Shown in pieces: positions 17,875-27,389 of a stretch of DNA of 64,000 bases. Location of the stretch: positions 3,286,001 through 3,350,000 of the forward strand of contig NZ_CP178861.1 of assembly GCF_047344985.1 (NCBI RefSeq), written 5' to 3'. Origin of the DNA: Bdellovibrio sp047344985. GTDB taxonomy: Bacteria; Bdellovibrionota; Bdellovibrionia; Bdellovibrionales; Bdellovibrionaceae. Each line of letters begins with the position of its first letter. Within the stretch, counting starts at the first letter, position 1. The notes under the pieces are model-generated. The model saw only the letters and a program-made list of their open reading frames with translations. It searched no databases and was not told the DNA's origin. The translations under genes and the position numbers were made by a program.

Positions 17875-18786
17875 ATGAAACTTTTTTCTAATCTTGCCAT
17901 CCTTGCATTTCCTCTGATTTTGGCGGCACAAACAAGCTTTGCCAAATGCACTGACTGCACAACTTTGGAGTTCGGCAAAAAGGTTCAAGTTCCTCTTTTA
18001 AGCCCGCTGCTTCCTTTGGATTCAAAAGGCAAACTGGAATACATCGCTCGCATGGGTGTGGATCTTTTTAGAATGCCGACACAAGAAGAACCTGCGACCA
18101 TTGCGTTTCTCGCAACTCCTTCTGAAGATCTTATGAACCGTTATAAAAAACATTTTGATGAAGGCACCTTGGGAATCTTTCTGACCGAAAGAGCCACCTA
18201 CAACCGCGTTGAACATCCGACCATTCTTTTGATCGAAAGTGCAGATGCCTGGACAATCACACATGAGTTCATGCACTACCTTTTTGATCGCGCCCGCCTC
18301 TTGGAAGATCCAACCACAGAATCGCGCATTGTGAACAATATGACAGATGCCAAAGAAGATTTCTTTGGGACGTGGGACCGCTATAAAATGTTTGGTGGTT
18401 ACGCCAACGAGGAACACAAGCAAGCCACCGTCGCCAATTTTGTGACTTTTGCCGACCTTCAACAACAAATCCTTTTAAGCTTTGAAATGGAAGAAATGGC
18501 GATAGAAAAGTTCTTACGCCTTATTTACATCCACCACAAACCCGTAGGTTTTGATCAAAACAGTTTCGATCGCAGCACACGCTATATTCGCAGCACAGGT
18601 TCGAAATCCCTGGATTATTTAAACGTGATGCTAAGTTCTTGCGATGATATTAGAAACACGCTGACTGCTAACGACCATGAACTTCTCGCAAAACTCAACA
18701 AAACCTGCTCGCAAGCTCAGGGATATAAAAATACGATCTTAAAAATCGGTAAAGACTTAAATATTGCGTTTGAGGTTCAGCATTGA
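17875..18786 (+). CDS. Exported HEXXH metalloprotease-like protein
   Basis: The product (303 residues from ATG 17875) has a signal peptide ending near QTSFA and then two Cys close together (KCTDC). The central motif THEFMHYLFD contains HEFMH, a HEXXH zinc-binding and catalytic motif, which suggests a secreted or periplasmic metallopeptidase. A third ligand could be one of the Glu residues in FEMEEMAIEKF, as in gluzincins, but I cannot assign it. GGGAG lies seven bases before ATG 17875; a GTG at 17869 is also in frame. The gene stands alone. The family is unknown to me. Confidence 0.7.
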   Translation: MKLFSNLAILAFPLILAAQTSFAKCTDCTTLEFGKKVQVPLLSPLLPLDSKGKLEYIARMGVDLFRMPTQEEPATIAFLATPSEDLMNRYKKHFDEGTLGIFLTERATYNRVEHPTILLIESADAWTITHEFMHYLFDRARLLEDPTTESRIVNNMTDAKEDFFGTWDRYKMFGGYANEEHKQATVANFVTFADLQQQILLSFEMEEMAIEKFLRLIYIHHKPVGFDQNSFDRSTRYIRSTGSKSLDYLNVMLSSCDDIRNTLTANDHELLAKLNKTCSQAQGYKNTILKIGKDLNIAFEVQH

Positions 18787-18824
18787 TCACATCCGCTTTG
18801 GCGAACTACAGAACTGTTTAACAA

Positions 18825-19676
18825 CTATTGAGTTTCCGCACGGAGATGGTTCTTCAGAATTCCTTGAATCTGATGAACTATCTCTGCATTCCCAGCAACG
18901 ATGGAATTTTTGTAGGGATGATATTTTTCTCCACGGTAAGTTTCAATAATTCCACCGGCCTCTTCGACAAGCAGAATTCCCGCAGCCGCATCCCACGGTT
19001 GGATATTGCGCTCCCAGTAACCGTCAAACACACCGCGGGCCACCTGAGTCAGATCATAAGCGGCAGCTCCGGGACGACGCACGCCTCGGCATTTGCGCAC
19101 CATCTCGTCGAAAATTTTTAATTGCTCGGCAATCACGTTTTCATGTTCAGAAACAAATCCTGTTGCAAGCAAAGCTTTTTTCAATTCACTGGTTTTGCTG
19201 ATTTGCAAACGACGTCCATTCACAAAAGCACCTTGCCCGCGAATCGCGGTGTAAGTCTCTTTGAGAATCGGCACATCGATAACCGCCAACTGAATTTGTC
19301 CGTTGATCTCTAATCCAAGACTGATGCAAAAAATCGGAAAGCGATGAATGTAGTTTGTCGTTCCATCAAGAGGATCCAAGATCCAACGCCCTTCGGGTCC
19401 CGCCGGAGCGATCTGGACCTTCGCCCCGGGCGCGTTTTGCGCGGCGAAAGTTTCTTCACCTAAGAATCCAATCGTAGGAAAATTTTTCTTAAGATGCTCC
19501 GCAATGACTCTTTCTGATTCTTTATCGGCTTCACTCACAAGGCCCGCTTGAAACTTTTCTTCGATGTGCTCTAAGTTACCGAAATAATTGAGAAGGACCT
19601 CGCGCCCTAAGCTCACGGCCTTGATAGCTTGACCTAAGACCTGCTTCCAATCCATTGATTTTACGCCATTTTCCAT
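18825..19676 (-). CDS. suhB: Inositol-1-monophosphatase family protein (SuhB-like)
   Basis: The 283-residue product has all Mg/Li-sensitive phosphatase motifs: GEETF with the metal-binding Glu, WILDPLDGTTNYIHRFP with the second metal site, and WDAAAGILLVEEAGG near the C-terminus. It hydrolyses inositol monophosphates or related sugar phosphates; SuhB-like proteins can also act on rRNA transcription in other bacteria. AGGGA stands seven bases before ATG 19676. The gene is convergent with the HEXXH gene and divergent from the SPOR protein. Confidence 0.88.
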   Translation of the reverse strand: MENGVKSMDWKQVLGQAIKAVSLGREVLLNYFGNLEHIEEKFQAGLVSEADKESERVIAEHLKKNFPTIGFLGEETFAAQNAPGAKVQIAPAGPEGRWILDPLDGTTNYIHRFPIFCISLGLEINGQIQLAVIDVPILKETYTAIRGQGAFVNGRRLQISKTSELKKALLATGFVSEHENVIAEQLKIFDEMVRKCRGVRRPGAAAYDLTQVARGVFDGYWERNIQPWDAAAGILLVEEAGGIIETYRGEKYHPYKNSIVAGNAEIVHQIQGILKNHLRAETQ

Positions 19677-19809
19677 GCTTTTCCCTTTTGGCCCGGACTC
19701 TCTGATGATTGACCAGTTCCGAGACTTAAAGCTAACATGATTGAAGGGTCAAAGGAAGGACCTTAAACTTAAGCGATCAAGCGAGTTTAAAACTATGAGG
19801 ATTGAAAAA

Positions 19810-20604
19810 ATGAGTTCTAAAACCGATTCTGTTGTAAAACTAGCGATAGTTTTCTTTATCTCTTTGCTTTCATTTTCTATCGGAACTTTTGTCGGCAAAA
19901 AGTACAGTGACAATCAACACCAGCTATCAGCTTTAGAACCACAAAAAACTTCTCATTCAGCAGAACGCGAAGTCGCGTCTGTAACTCCTGAACACAAAGT
20001 CGGCGCGATGACAGATGAAGAAATCGCAAAGCTTGCGGAAGAGTTTGTGGCTGACGATGCAGCTCCAGCCGGCGAAACGGCTCAACATGGTGAGGAAGCA
20101 AAAGAAGAAGAAGCTCACCACGGCGATGTCGCTGAAACAAAAGCGGCAACGACTGAACCCAAAAAAGATATCAAAGACGTTCCAAAACCAAATCCAGCAG
20201 GCAACAAGTCAGCTCCTTTGACTAAAAATGAAGAGCCTCTTTCTGCTGCGAAGAACATTGCTTCTGGCAAAACGCCAACAACTCATGAAGTAGAAAAGAA
20301 AGAAACGACAAAAGAAGAACGTTTCCCTTCTTCTTTGCCAAAAGATGTTGCTCAATACGCTGTCGGCAAATTCACAGTGCAAGTCGCTTCTTATGCTGAC
20401 GAAGGCGAAGCACAAAAAATGGCTTCCGATCTTAAGAACAAAGGTTACAGCGCATTCTACGTTCCTGCGAATATCAAAGGTAAAACTTGGTACCGCGTGA
20501 GTGTGGGTCAGTTTGCAACTCAAAAAGAAGCGCAAACTTACCGTGGTGAACTTTTGAATAAAGCAAAAGTCGGCTCTGCGATTGTTCAAAAAATCACTGA
20601 GTAA
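19810..20604 (+). CDS. SPOR-domain membrane protein
   Basis: The product (264 residues from ATG 19810) has an N-terminal membrane anchor (about 10-30), a long charged linker rich in Glu, Ala and Lys (35-180) and a C-terminal SPOR domain of about 75 residues with FTVQVASYADEGEAQKMASDLK and WYRVSVGQFATQKEA. SPOR domains bind denuded peptidoglycan at division sites. The layout resembles FtsN/DedD-type septal proteins without enzyme domains. GAGG lies nine bases before ATG 19810. The frame is open upstream to 19741, but that part does not resemble a protein start. Confidence 0.85.
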   Translation: MSSKTDSVVKLAIVFFISLLSFSIGTFVGKKYSDNQHQLSALEPQKTSHSAEREVASVTPEHKVGAMTDEEIAKLAEEFVADDAAPAGETAQHGEEAKEEEAHHGDVAETKAATTEPKKDIKDVPKPNPAGNKSAPLTKNEEPLSAAKNIASGKTPTTHEVEKKETTKEERFPSSLPKDVAQYAVGKFTVQVASYADEGEAQKMASDLKNKGYSAFYVPANIKGKTWYRVSVGQFATQKEAQTYRGELLNKAKVGSAIVQKITE

Positions 20605-20629
20605 TTAAATCCTCGATTTTAAATTCCTA

Positions 20630-20663
20630 AAAACCCCACGCCTCAAAAACGTGGGGTTTTTTA
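20630..20663. terminator. Intrinsic terminator after the SPOR gene
   Basis: The stem AAAACCCCACG / CGTGGGGTTTT with a nine-base loop is followed by T-rich sequence. It also overlaps the end of the leftward hydrolase gene. Confidence 0.88.
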
Positions 20664-21662
20664 TTTTCCCTGATGATTCATTCCATGTACGCGCACCGCA
20701 AAGTCCCATGCCGTTTCACCTGACATATCTTGATAATTTGCCGACGAATCTCGAAACAAGAACGTATGCATTGTGGTATCCGCAATCCAGGTTTTTACAT
20801 TGGCAAAAGGAGCTGCAATGGCGGCAATTCCTGAGGATCCGAGTACCAACTGCCGATGAGCGTCCGGAGAAATATTGCCAAAGACAATCGACATCACAAG
20901 GTCTTTGGTGGATTGCAAGATACCGATATTCCACGCACTGTATCTGACAAAAACAGGTCCCATGTGCGGAGCCAAGAAGCCGTCATCCTGTTCGAATGGA
21001 AAGTCAATTTTTCTGAAATTTTCGTTGTAGTCGCGAATCAAAGCGGGCGTGAACTTAAGCCAAAAATTTCTCCCGAAGTGCAAACCCGGCGAGTCCGCAA
21101 TCAGTGTCTTGTGTGCCGATGGAGATAGGTAAGGCTCCAACGTCACAGCATGCAGAAATGCTCCCAAAGCTCCTGCGGAAAATCCCCATACCGTCACATC
21201 TTTCGCGCTCTGAAAGTTTAAAATATTTTGCTGCTGTAAGTACCGAAACGTCAGAACAACGTTGTGATAACCGTTGTGATAAAGCAAAACAGACGGCTTA
21301 TAAGAAGTAACGTGTTGTCCCGCATGCACATCGCCCGTACAGTATGGTAAGAACAAGGCGGTATGTCGATTCCAGGGATTGTTGGCCATGCTGTCATTCG
21401 CGAAAACAGAAGTGGGAGCTTGCTCCAAAGGTTGAAGACTTGTTAAAGGGCTATCGCCGTAACACGTTCCCTCAGACCAGCAGGCTCCTCCCCCCATAAA
21501 TTCAACCAGCACCTTATCGGTGTCTTTACGATCCACGAAAACACTGTAGCTTTGCCCGTTTCCGCAGACGGCTCCTGGTATCGTGATTTTTTCCCAACTT
21601 CGGGCTTCTGCGAATGAGATAGAAAAACAAATAACAAGAAGGATATATTTAAATGTTTTCAT
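20661..21662 (-). CDS. Notum/pectin-acetylesterase family alpha/beta hydrolase, exported
   Basis: This 333-residue protein has a signal peptide (to about residue 20) and the conserved marks of the PAE/Notum family: an oxyanion stretch FMGGGACWSEGTCYG, then LPYCTGDVHAG, then the nucleophile elbow VWGFSAGALGA with Ser in GxSxG. Asp and His of the triad are probably in the IADTTMHTF region and the C-terminal part. The family removes acyl groups from polysaccharides or proteins. In an organism of this kind it could act on prey or own envelope material; that is inference. Conserved Cys pairs fit an oxidising location. Confidence 0.82.
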   Translation of the reverse strand: MKTFKYILLVICFSISFAEARSWEKITIPGAVCGNGQSYSVFVDRKDTDKVLVEFMGGGACWSEGTCYGDSPLTSLQPLEQAPTSVFANDSMANNPWNRHTALFLPYCTGDVHAGQHVTSYKPSVLLYHNGYHNVVLTFRYLQQQNILNFQSAKDVTVWGFSAGALGAFLHAVTLEPYLSPSAHKTLIADSPGLHFGRNFWLKFTPALIRDYNENFRKIDFPFEQDDGFLAPHMGPVFVRYSAWNIGILQSTKDLVMSIVFGNISPDAHRQLVLGSSGIAAIAAPFANVKTWIADTTMHTFLFRDSSANYQDMSGETAWDFAVRVHGMNHQGK

Positions 21663-21728
21663 GGCCCCATTTTATCGAAACCAATGTGAGATTAAATATG
21701 TACTTTGATGACACAAGACAAGAGTCTA

Positions 21729-22337
21729 CTAAAGTGCCAATTGAAATCCTAAACGCAGAACGGCACTCCATACAGGATTAGGATCAAAATCCGACGCAAA
21801 CAAAGCGCGACCTTCAAGGCCACCGACGAATCCAAAATCTTTGTTAACATTCAATGCGACTTCTCCACCGACAGAAACACCTGACATAAATTTCGGATTG
21901 CTTTTATCTGTGCGAGAACTTCCCATCAGCGTTGTGACGATCTCTTCCTCGTAAAGTCCCGCACCTATACCAGCATACAGCGTGGAATCGACACTGCGGT
22001 TTGGATTGGTGCCGTTAAAGAAATGATAGCGGCCCCACACGACTAAGTCCGTGTGAGTTCGGTCGATGGAAGAAGTTGTATTTCCCGTATTTTCTTCAAA
22101 GCGCGCATATTCTGTAAGAACACTGAACTTACGCATCTGCAAAGCCAGAGCGAAGTTTAAGGGTTTGCGATCCACGAGTTCTTGAGAATCACCGCGCTCG
22201 AAACGCATTTCAGGATTTAACAAAAAAACTTTTAAAATATTGGGATCTTCGTTCAAAGAGGGCATCTTCGCGCGAGAAACTTGGGCATTTGCGAAACCCG
22301 CAAATGTAAAGGCAACAATGAACAGCCAAGACCTCAT
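21729..22337 (-). CDS. Small outer-membrane beta-barrel-like protein
   Basis: The 202-residue product has a signal peptide ending in GFANA, then alternating hydrophobic stretches with aromatic residues typical of an eight-strand barrel (VWGRYHFFNG, STLYAGIGAGLYEEEI, VGGEVALNVNKDFGFVGGLEGRALF) and a final VLRLGFQLAL strand. The family is not identified. Its start overlaps the end of the HEXXH lipoprotein gene by 4 bases, so the two are probably made together in the envelope. Confidence 0.7.
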   Translation of the reverse strand: MRSWLFIVAFTFAGFANAQVSRAKMPSLNEDPNILKVFLLNPEMRFERGDSQELVDRKPLNFALALQMRKFSVLTEYARFEENTGNTTSSIDRTHTDLVVWGRYHFFNGTNPNRSVDSTLYAGIGAGLYEEEIVTTLMGSSRTDKSNPKFMSGVSVGGEVALNVNKDFGFVGGLEGRALFASDFDPNPVWSAVLRLGFQLAL

Positions 22338-23665
22338 TGCTCCTCACCTTGCGCCGGAGTTTTTTCCACAGTTTGTTTTTCGATTTTTCCGTTTTTACAC
22401 GCGAAAGTTTCAGTCGTAAGCTCTTGAGAATTCGTAAGAACCTGGGCCAAGAATGAACATTCGTTTTCAGTGAGTGTTCCAAAATTCTCGACCAAAGCGC
22501 TCACAAATTTTTCAGAAGTATAATACTCATCATTTAAGACTTTAAAATCTTCTTTGATCTTAGGAAGAGTTTTAACAAGGATCTTCGCTAGGTCTTTACG
22601 TGCTTGCAAAGGTTCTATTTTGCGATCTTTGGCATAGATGTCTGTAAGACGCTTCATGAAACGAGAAAACTGTGTCGCCAAAGAATAAGCAAAACCCACA
22701 GAGTAATCTTTCATTCTTTTGTTATCGCCAGATGAATAGAACAGTTTAAGAGAGCGCAACAAAGACTCACGGCTTGGAAGCGAGTTCACAGAAGTTTCGT
22801 CTGCAACCTTCAAAGAGCGCGTTGACTTTTCACTTGGTAAAGATTGAGCGATGAAGTCAGGATTGCCTGTGTACATCCATCCCCAGAAGTCCGCTAATCC
22901 TTCGTTCAACCCGCGTGTCATTGCTACGTGGTAGTAAAAATGAAGAGTGTCCTCATCCATTTCATGACCAGGACGAGCGATCGGTAAGATATCTAATCTT
23001 TGACGAGTCGACAGATCTTCGTTCACGTCTGTGATTTTTAAAAACTCATCACGATTGTGAACGCTGCCCTTGTAAGGAGATTCAGGAAGAACCAATTTGT
23101 AAAACAGAGAGTGGAAATGTTCGTGCGCAAGAATCCCACCGTTGATCGCAATCGGCAGACCGTTTTGTGTGTATGGCACAAACAACATCGAATCCGTCAC
23201 GCCATCATAGAATGCATTATTACGAACGCCGCCTTTAACTTTCACAGCCACACCAATATCACGCGGCCACTTGTTCACACCACCGGCACCCAACTCTTCG
23301 TCAAGTTCTGCCAGTTTTTGCATGTGCGCGTATACGGTCACCAATTGCTGGGTGATTTCGTTAGCGGGAATATATTCGCCGTTTTTGTTTTTGATAAAAC
23401 GAGCATTCGGAGCATGACCATCCAGGCGGTTGTTCACGATACGAGGACTTAAGAAAAACTTCACAAAGCGACCAGCCACGGTTTGCAGATCTTCGATACC
23501 TTTAAGCTCAATAACGCCAAGAGAATAAGAACTTTGCGAATTGTTCATCGGCGCTAAAACACGGACGTCGCCACTCTCCTGCGCCGAATTAGGCGAAGGA
23601 GCACAAGCTCCAAGTGTCGTCGTTATGAGAATTGCCGCTGTGATCCGGCTAAAAACGCGCTTCAC
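22334..23665 (-). CDS. Putative lipoprotein metallopeptidase with HEXXH motif
   Basis: From GTG 23665 (AGAGAGGA just before it) the product has 443 residues and a lipoprotein signal with lipobox LGAC. The motif ILAHEHFHSLFY contains HEHFH, a HEXXH zinc site. Further on, LNEGLADFWGWMYTG resembles the downstream Glu-containing helix (third zinc ligand) seen in gluzincin-type peptidases. It is therefore a good candidate for a membrane-anchored metallopeptidase. It forms an operon with the barrel gene by a 4-base overlap. An upstream in-frame GTG at 23683 is less likely as the start. Confidence 0.75.
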   Translation of the reverse strand: MKRVFSRITAAILITTTLGACAPSPNSAQESGDVRVLAPMNNSQSSYSLGVIELKGIEDLQTVAGRFVKFFLSPRIVNNRLDGHAPNARFIKNKNGEYIPANEITQQLVTVYAHMQKLAELDEELGAGGVNKWPRDIGVAVKVKGGVRNNAFYDGVTDSMLFVPYTQNGLPIAINGGILAHEHFHSLFYKLVLPESPYKGSVHNRDEFLKITDVNEDLSTRQRLDILPIARPGHEMDEDTLHFYYHVAMTRGLNEGLADFWGWMYTGNPDFIAQSLPSEKSTRSLKVADETSVNSLPSRESLLRSLKLFYSSGDNKRMKDYSVGFAYSLATQFSRFMKRLTDIYAKDRKIEPLQARKDLAKILVKTLPKIKEDFKVLNDEYYTSEKFVSALVENFGTLTENECSFLAQVLTNSQELTTETFACKNGKIEKQTVEKTPAQGEEQ

Positions 23666-23840
23666 AAAATCCTCTCTAAGCACTATAAACGGAGGGTCCC
23701 TCTCGCCTATTGACTTATTGCGTTATAGTTATAGTGAAAAAGGGCAAAAATCTCAATGAAAACTTGAGGATAGACAAACTTTGTCAGTCTCACTAAAGTT
23801 TCGACACTGAACAAAGCCAACCAGGATCGGACGAGCCCCC

Positions 23841-26135
23841 ATGGATGTACTTGATTTTGTTACCAAAAATCTAAACCCCTCGCAAAAAGACGCGGTGGAG
23901 ACTCTTGAGGGTCCTCTGCTGATTTTGGCGGGTGCGGGCTCTGGGAAGACCCGAGTGCTCACTCACCGCATGGCCAACATCATCGGCCAAGGCGTTGCCG
24001 CCCCTGACGAAATCCTTTGTGTGACCTTTACGAACAAGGCCGCCAAAGAGATGGAACACCGTATTTACAAGATCCTGGCTGACATGGGGGCGCGCATTCA
24101 CTCTCAGCTTTGGATTAACACTTTCCATAGTTTTTGCGTGCGCGTTCTTCGCCAGCACATCACTCTTTTGGACTATAAACCTTTCTTTGGAATTTACGAT
24201 TCTTCAGACACTTTAAGCCAAATTAAAAAAGTCATGGTGGCCTTGGACATCAACGACAAAATGTACCCGCCTAAGAATTTCCAAAGCCGTATCAGCCAGG
24301 CGAAAATGTTGGGACTGACTCCGGAAGGTTTAGAGAAAAATTCCCGTCGTTTGATGGATGCAAAAACGGTGGAGGTTTATAAGGCCTACGAAAAAGAGAT
24401 GAAGAAAGCCAACAGCTTGGATTTCGATGATCTCTTGATGAAGACTTACGAACTTTTCCGTATGTACCCTGACGTTCTTAAAATGTATCAGGAAAAATTT
24501 AAGTTCATCATGGTGGATGAGTATCAAGACACCAACCATATTCAATACTTGATCGTAAGAATGCTTGCAGACGCTCATCGCAACCTATGTGTTGTCGGTG
24601 ATGAAGATCAATCGATCTATAGCTGGCGTGGTGCGGATATCAAAAACATTTTGGATTTTGAAAAAGACTTCCGTGAAGCGAAAGTCGTGAAGCTCGAGGA
24701 AAACTATCGTTCTTCAGCGAACATTGTGAATGCTGCAACGGCTGTTATAAAAAACAACACGGAAAGAAAAGATAAAACTCTTTTTACGTCCAATGACGCC
24801 GGTGATTTGATTCACGTTCGTGAAGAGAAAAACGAATACGACGAAGCGCGCTTTGTTGCTAAGACCATTCAGTCGATGATGAACGAGGGCGAAGGCTCTT
24901 ACAACGACTACGCCATTTTTTATCGCACGAATGCCCAATCACGTGTGCTCGAAGAGCAGCTTCGTACAATGGCGATTCCGTATCGCTTGGTCGGCGGTGT
25001 TCGCTTCTATGAGCGCATGGAAATCAAAGACATGCTTTCGTATATGAAGCTTGCGATCAATCCGGCTGATGATATTGCGCTTAAGCGTATTATCAACGTC
25101 CCTGCTCGCGGTATTGGCAAAACGACGATTGAAAAAATCGAAGAGTACGCGGCTCACCATGGCCTTAGCATGTACATTGCCGCGCAAAAGGCTTGCGACG
25201 AGCGCTTATTCAATGCGGGCACAACGGGAAAAATCCGTCGTTTCTTAGAGCTGATGGACGAGTTGCAAACGAATGCCACGACTTTCAAGCTTGTTGATTT
25301 CTATCATATCGTTTTGGATCGTTCTGAATATCTAACTGCTCTAAAAAAAGATGAGTCTCCAGAATCACAGGCGCGTATCGAAAACTTAGAAGAGCTCGAC
25401 AATGCGATTGCCCAATTTGCAAAAGAGCGCGGCGATGAAGCGACTCTCACAAGTTTCCTTGAAGAGATGGCCTTGGTGAGTGATGTGGATTCTTTAGATC
25501 AAGAGCAAAATTCTGTGACGATGATGACTCTGCATATCTCCAAAGGTTTGGAGTATCCGTATGTCTTCGTTGTGGGTCTTGAAGAAAACTTATTCCCCAG
25601 CGCTCGCAGCCTGGATAATGACGGCGAAGAAGACGTGGAAGAAGAACGTCGTTTAGCGTATGTTGGTATGACTCGCGCTCGTCAAAAGCTGTGGCTCACC
25701 TACGCCAAGATGCGTCGCGTGTGGGGGCAAGAGCAGTTCAATCCTCCTTCGCGTTTTATCAAAGAAATTCCTCAGGAGTATATCGACTTTAAAACGGCCG
25801 CTGAGGGACCGCGCTTTGTTTCTCGCTATGGTTCGAGCTCTTACGATGAAGACAGTGCTTTCTCAAGCCCTCGCTGGGGATCAACAGGTTCGGATCGCAA
25901 TAAAGCGCGCCGAGAAACCTTCGACGACAGTCAGGATTTCCCTGATTATGAAAATGAAGGTGCAAACCAGGCCGCTCCATTCGCAAAAGGCATGCGCGTA
26001 AGACATCCCACGTTTGGCGCAGGAACTGTTTACGCAACTGAAGGAACTGGCGAGAACTTCAAAGTCAGCGTTATGTTCACCGACAACACTGTTAAGAAGT
26101 TCGTGGTGAAATACGCGCGCTTAGAACGCATTTAA
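23841..26135 (+). CDS. pcrA: ATP-dependent DNA helicase PcrA/UvrD
   Basis: This 764-residue superfamily 1A helicase has motif I GAGSGKTRVLTHR, motif II DEYQDTN, motif III GDEDQSIYSWRGAD and motif V-VI sequences TLHISKGLEYPYVFVVGLEE and RRLAYVGMTRARQKL. The C-terminal Tudor-like domain GMRVRHPTFGAGTV is characteristic of PcrA/UvrD and binds RNA polymerase. It acts in nucleotide excision repair and replication-fork clearance. The length and domain order are canonical. It is divergent from the lipoprotein gene. Confidence 0.96.
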   Translation: MDVLDFVTKNLNPSQKDAVETLEGPLLILAGAGSGKTRVLTHRMANIIGQGVAAPDEILCVTFTNKAAKEMEHRIYKILADMGARIHSQLWINTFHSFCVRVLRQHITLLDYKPFFGIYDSSDTLSQIKKVMVALDINDKMYPPKNFQSRISQAKMLGLTPEGLEKNSRRLMDAKTVEVYKAYEKEMKKANSLDFDDLLMKTYELFRMYPDVLKMYQEKFKFIMVDEYQDTNHIQYLIVRMLADAHRNLCVVGDEDQSIYSWRGADIKNILDFEKDFREAKVVKLEENYRSSANIVNAATAVIKNNTERKDKTLFTSNDAGDLIHVREEKNEYDEARFVAKTIQSMMNEGEGSYNDYAIFYRTNAQSRVLEEQLRTMAIPYRLVGGVRFYERMEIKDMLSYMKLAINPADDIALKRIINVPARGIGKTTIEKIEEYAAHHGLSMYIAAQKACDERLFNAGTTGKIRRFLELMDELQTNATTFKLVDFYHIVLDRSEYLTALKKDESPESQARIENLEELDNAIAQFAKERGDEATLTSFLEEMALVSDVDSLDQEQNSVTMMTLHISKGLEYPYVFVVGLEENLFPSARSLDNDGEEDVEEERRLAYVGMTRARQKLWLTYAKMRRVWGQEQFNPPSRFIKEIPQEYIDFKTAAEGPRFVSRYGSSSYDEDSAFSSPRWGSTGSDRNKARRETFDDSQDFPDYENEGANQAAPFAKGMRVRHPTFGAGTVYATEGTGENFKVSVMFTDNTVKKFVVKYARLERI

Positions 26136-26222
26136 AATTTTGATATTGAGCACCAAATGTATTTTTGTGTTGCAAAAAAACTGCTTCACGACAAACCTTG
26201 TTCGGCTACCTTAGGAGGTTTT

Positions 26223-26732
26223 GTGAAAAAGTTTATCGTATGTGCATGTTTATTGGCTTCTTCTGTTTCATTTGCCCAAAGACCGACTGCTACTAGATCT
26301 GTAGCTTCTTACGGTAACAAGGCTCTAAGCATCAGTCTTGGTATGACAAGCTCTGCTTTGAATATCGGCGGCAGAATGGAATTCAGCAATGAACAAGGTG
26401 CGTTTGGTGGTTATGTATTCCTTCAAACTGAGAAAAAAGATGCTGCTGTACCGCAAGTTTTGACTTTCGGTGGTCACTCTTTGATCAAGCTTGTTGATGC
26501 ATCTAACGTAAACGCATACATCGCCCCAGGCATCGGCATCTCTATGATCAAAATGGAAGGTCAAGATGACGTAACTGCGGTAGGACCAAGCTTCAGATAC
26601 GGCGCTCAAATGAAATTGGGCAACGTTGGTGGTGCAATCGGTATTGAGCGCCTAGAAGTATGGAACTGGTTTGACAGCAAATCTGCTGCAAGCGCGGCGT
26701 TCACTTCTGCTGTTTACACTTTCAACTTCTAA
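26223..26732 (+). CDS. Small outer-membrane barrel-like protein
   Basis: GTG 26223 follows a strong AGGAGG, giving 169 residues with a signal peptide (ending SVSFAQ). The mature part is made of short alternating strands with Gly turns (SLGMTSSALNIGGRMEF, YIAPGIGISMI, QMKLGNVGGAIGIERLEVW) and ends in a C-terminal Phe (YTFNF), the usual outer-membrane barrel signal. The frame is open upstream to 26157, but that part lacks a ribosome site. It is close behind pcrA but with its own leader, and a terminator follows. Confidence 0.72.
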   Translation: MKKFIVCACLLASSVSFAQRPTATRSVASYGNKALSISLGMTSSALNIGGRMEFSNEQGAFGGYVFLQTEKKDAAVPQVLTFGGHSLIKLVDASNVNAYIAPGIGISMIKMEGQDDVTAVGPSFRYGAQMKLGNVGGAIGIERLEVWNWFDSKSAASAAFTSAVYTFNF

Positions 26733-26758
26733 TCTTTTTAAAGTTGAACTATCTAATG

Positions 26759-26789
26759 AAAAAGCCCGACATAGTTCGGGCTTTTTTTA
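26759..26789 (+). terminator. Intrinsic terminator
   Basis: The stem AAAGCCCGA / TCGGGCTTT with a six-base loop is followed by a T-run, 27 bases after the barrel gene stops. Confidence 0.92.
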
Positions 26790-26881
26790 TTTTAAAACAC
26801 CAAAGAACCGGACGTGCTCTTAGTCTTGTTAGGAGTCGCGTAAGATTGCCGCCTTACGGTTGAACTTGTTAGTGTTTTTAT

Positions 26882-27349
26882 ATGACTATACTTCAAAGAA
26901 TCATCCTTGCCGCTTTGTTTTTACTTCCTAGTTTTAGCTTCGCCGCTCCTGCGGGTTTTTCTTTTGTGAACGCAAAAGAAATCAAAGAAGATGACGTCAC
27001 TTTCACTTATCAATCCAATGACGGAACCTTTGAACTTAAGTGCACACATGTTTTTGATCAGCCCGAGTTGTCCGACTGGGACGTCTGGTGTGGTAAAGGC
27101 ACAAAGATGCTTCGCCAATTCCGCGTGCACTTCTTAGTTCGTCAGTATCAGAGCAAGGCGGCTGACCGCTCTGCTTTTGAAGTTTTGTATTGGGTGATTG
27201 ATCGCGATCAACATATGTCCAAAGCTTTTTCGTCAACCAGCTCTTGGATTCAATTTAGAAACTTATCAAATCTTGAAAAGATGTCTTTCAGTCAAGGCGT
27301 AGAAAACGACTATGCTTATCTGACTGTGGAGTTAAAGCCCACAAAATAA
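26882..27349 (+). CDS. Small exported protein, unknown
   Basis: I do not recognise this 155-residue protein. A signal peptide (to about residue 22, ending SFAAPA) is followed by a mature domain with two Cys (LKCTH and VWCGK) that could pair. Several aromatic-rich beta-like stretches (VLYWVIDRD, SSWIQF, AYLTVELKP) suggest a small beta domain. It is convergent with the flagellin gene, and the shared hairpin lies just after its stop. Confidence 0.65.
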   Translation: MTILQRIILAALFLLPSFSFAAPAGFSFVNAKEIKEDDVTFTYQSNDGTFELKCTHVFDQPELSDWDVWCGKGTKMLRQFRVHFLVRQYQSKAADRSAFEVLYWVIDRDQHMSKAFSSTSSWIQFRNLSNLEKMSFSQGVENDYAYLTVELKPTK

Positions 27350-27375
27350 AAAAAGAGGATGGTCAAAGACCATCC
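27348..27375 (-). terminator. Terminator of the flagellin gene
   Basis: On the minus strand GGATGGTC / GACCATCC with a three-base loop is followed by a T-run, 15 bases after the flagellin stop. Confidence 0.85.
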
Positions 27376-27389
27376 CCTAACGGAAGAAT

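Noticed and set aside
19686..19703. TTGGCCCGG near the SPOR gene, similar to the -24 half of the sigma-54 site at 29818
   Set aside because: There is no GC at the required ten-base distance.
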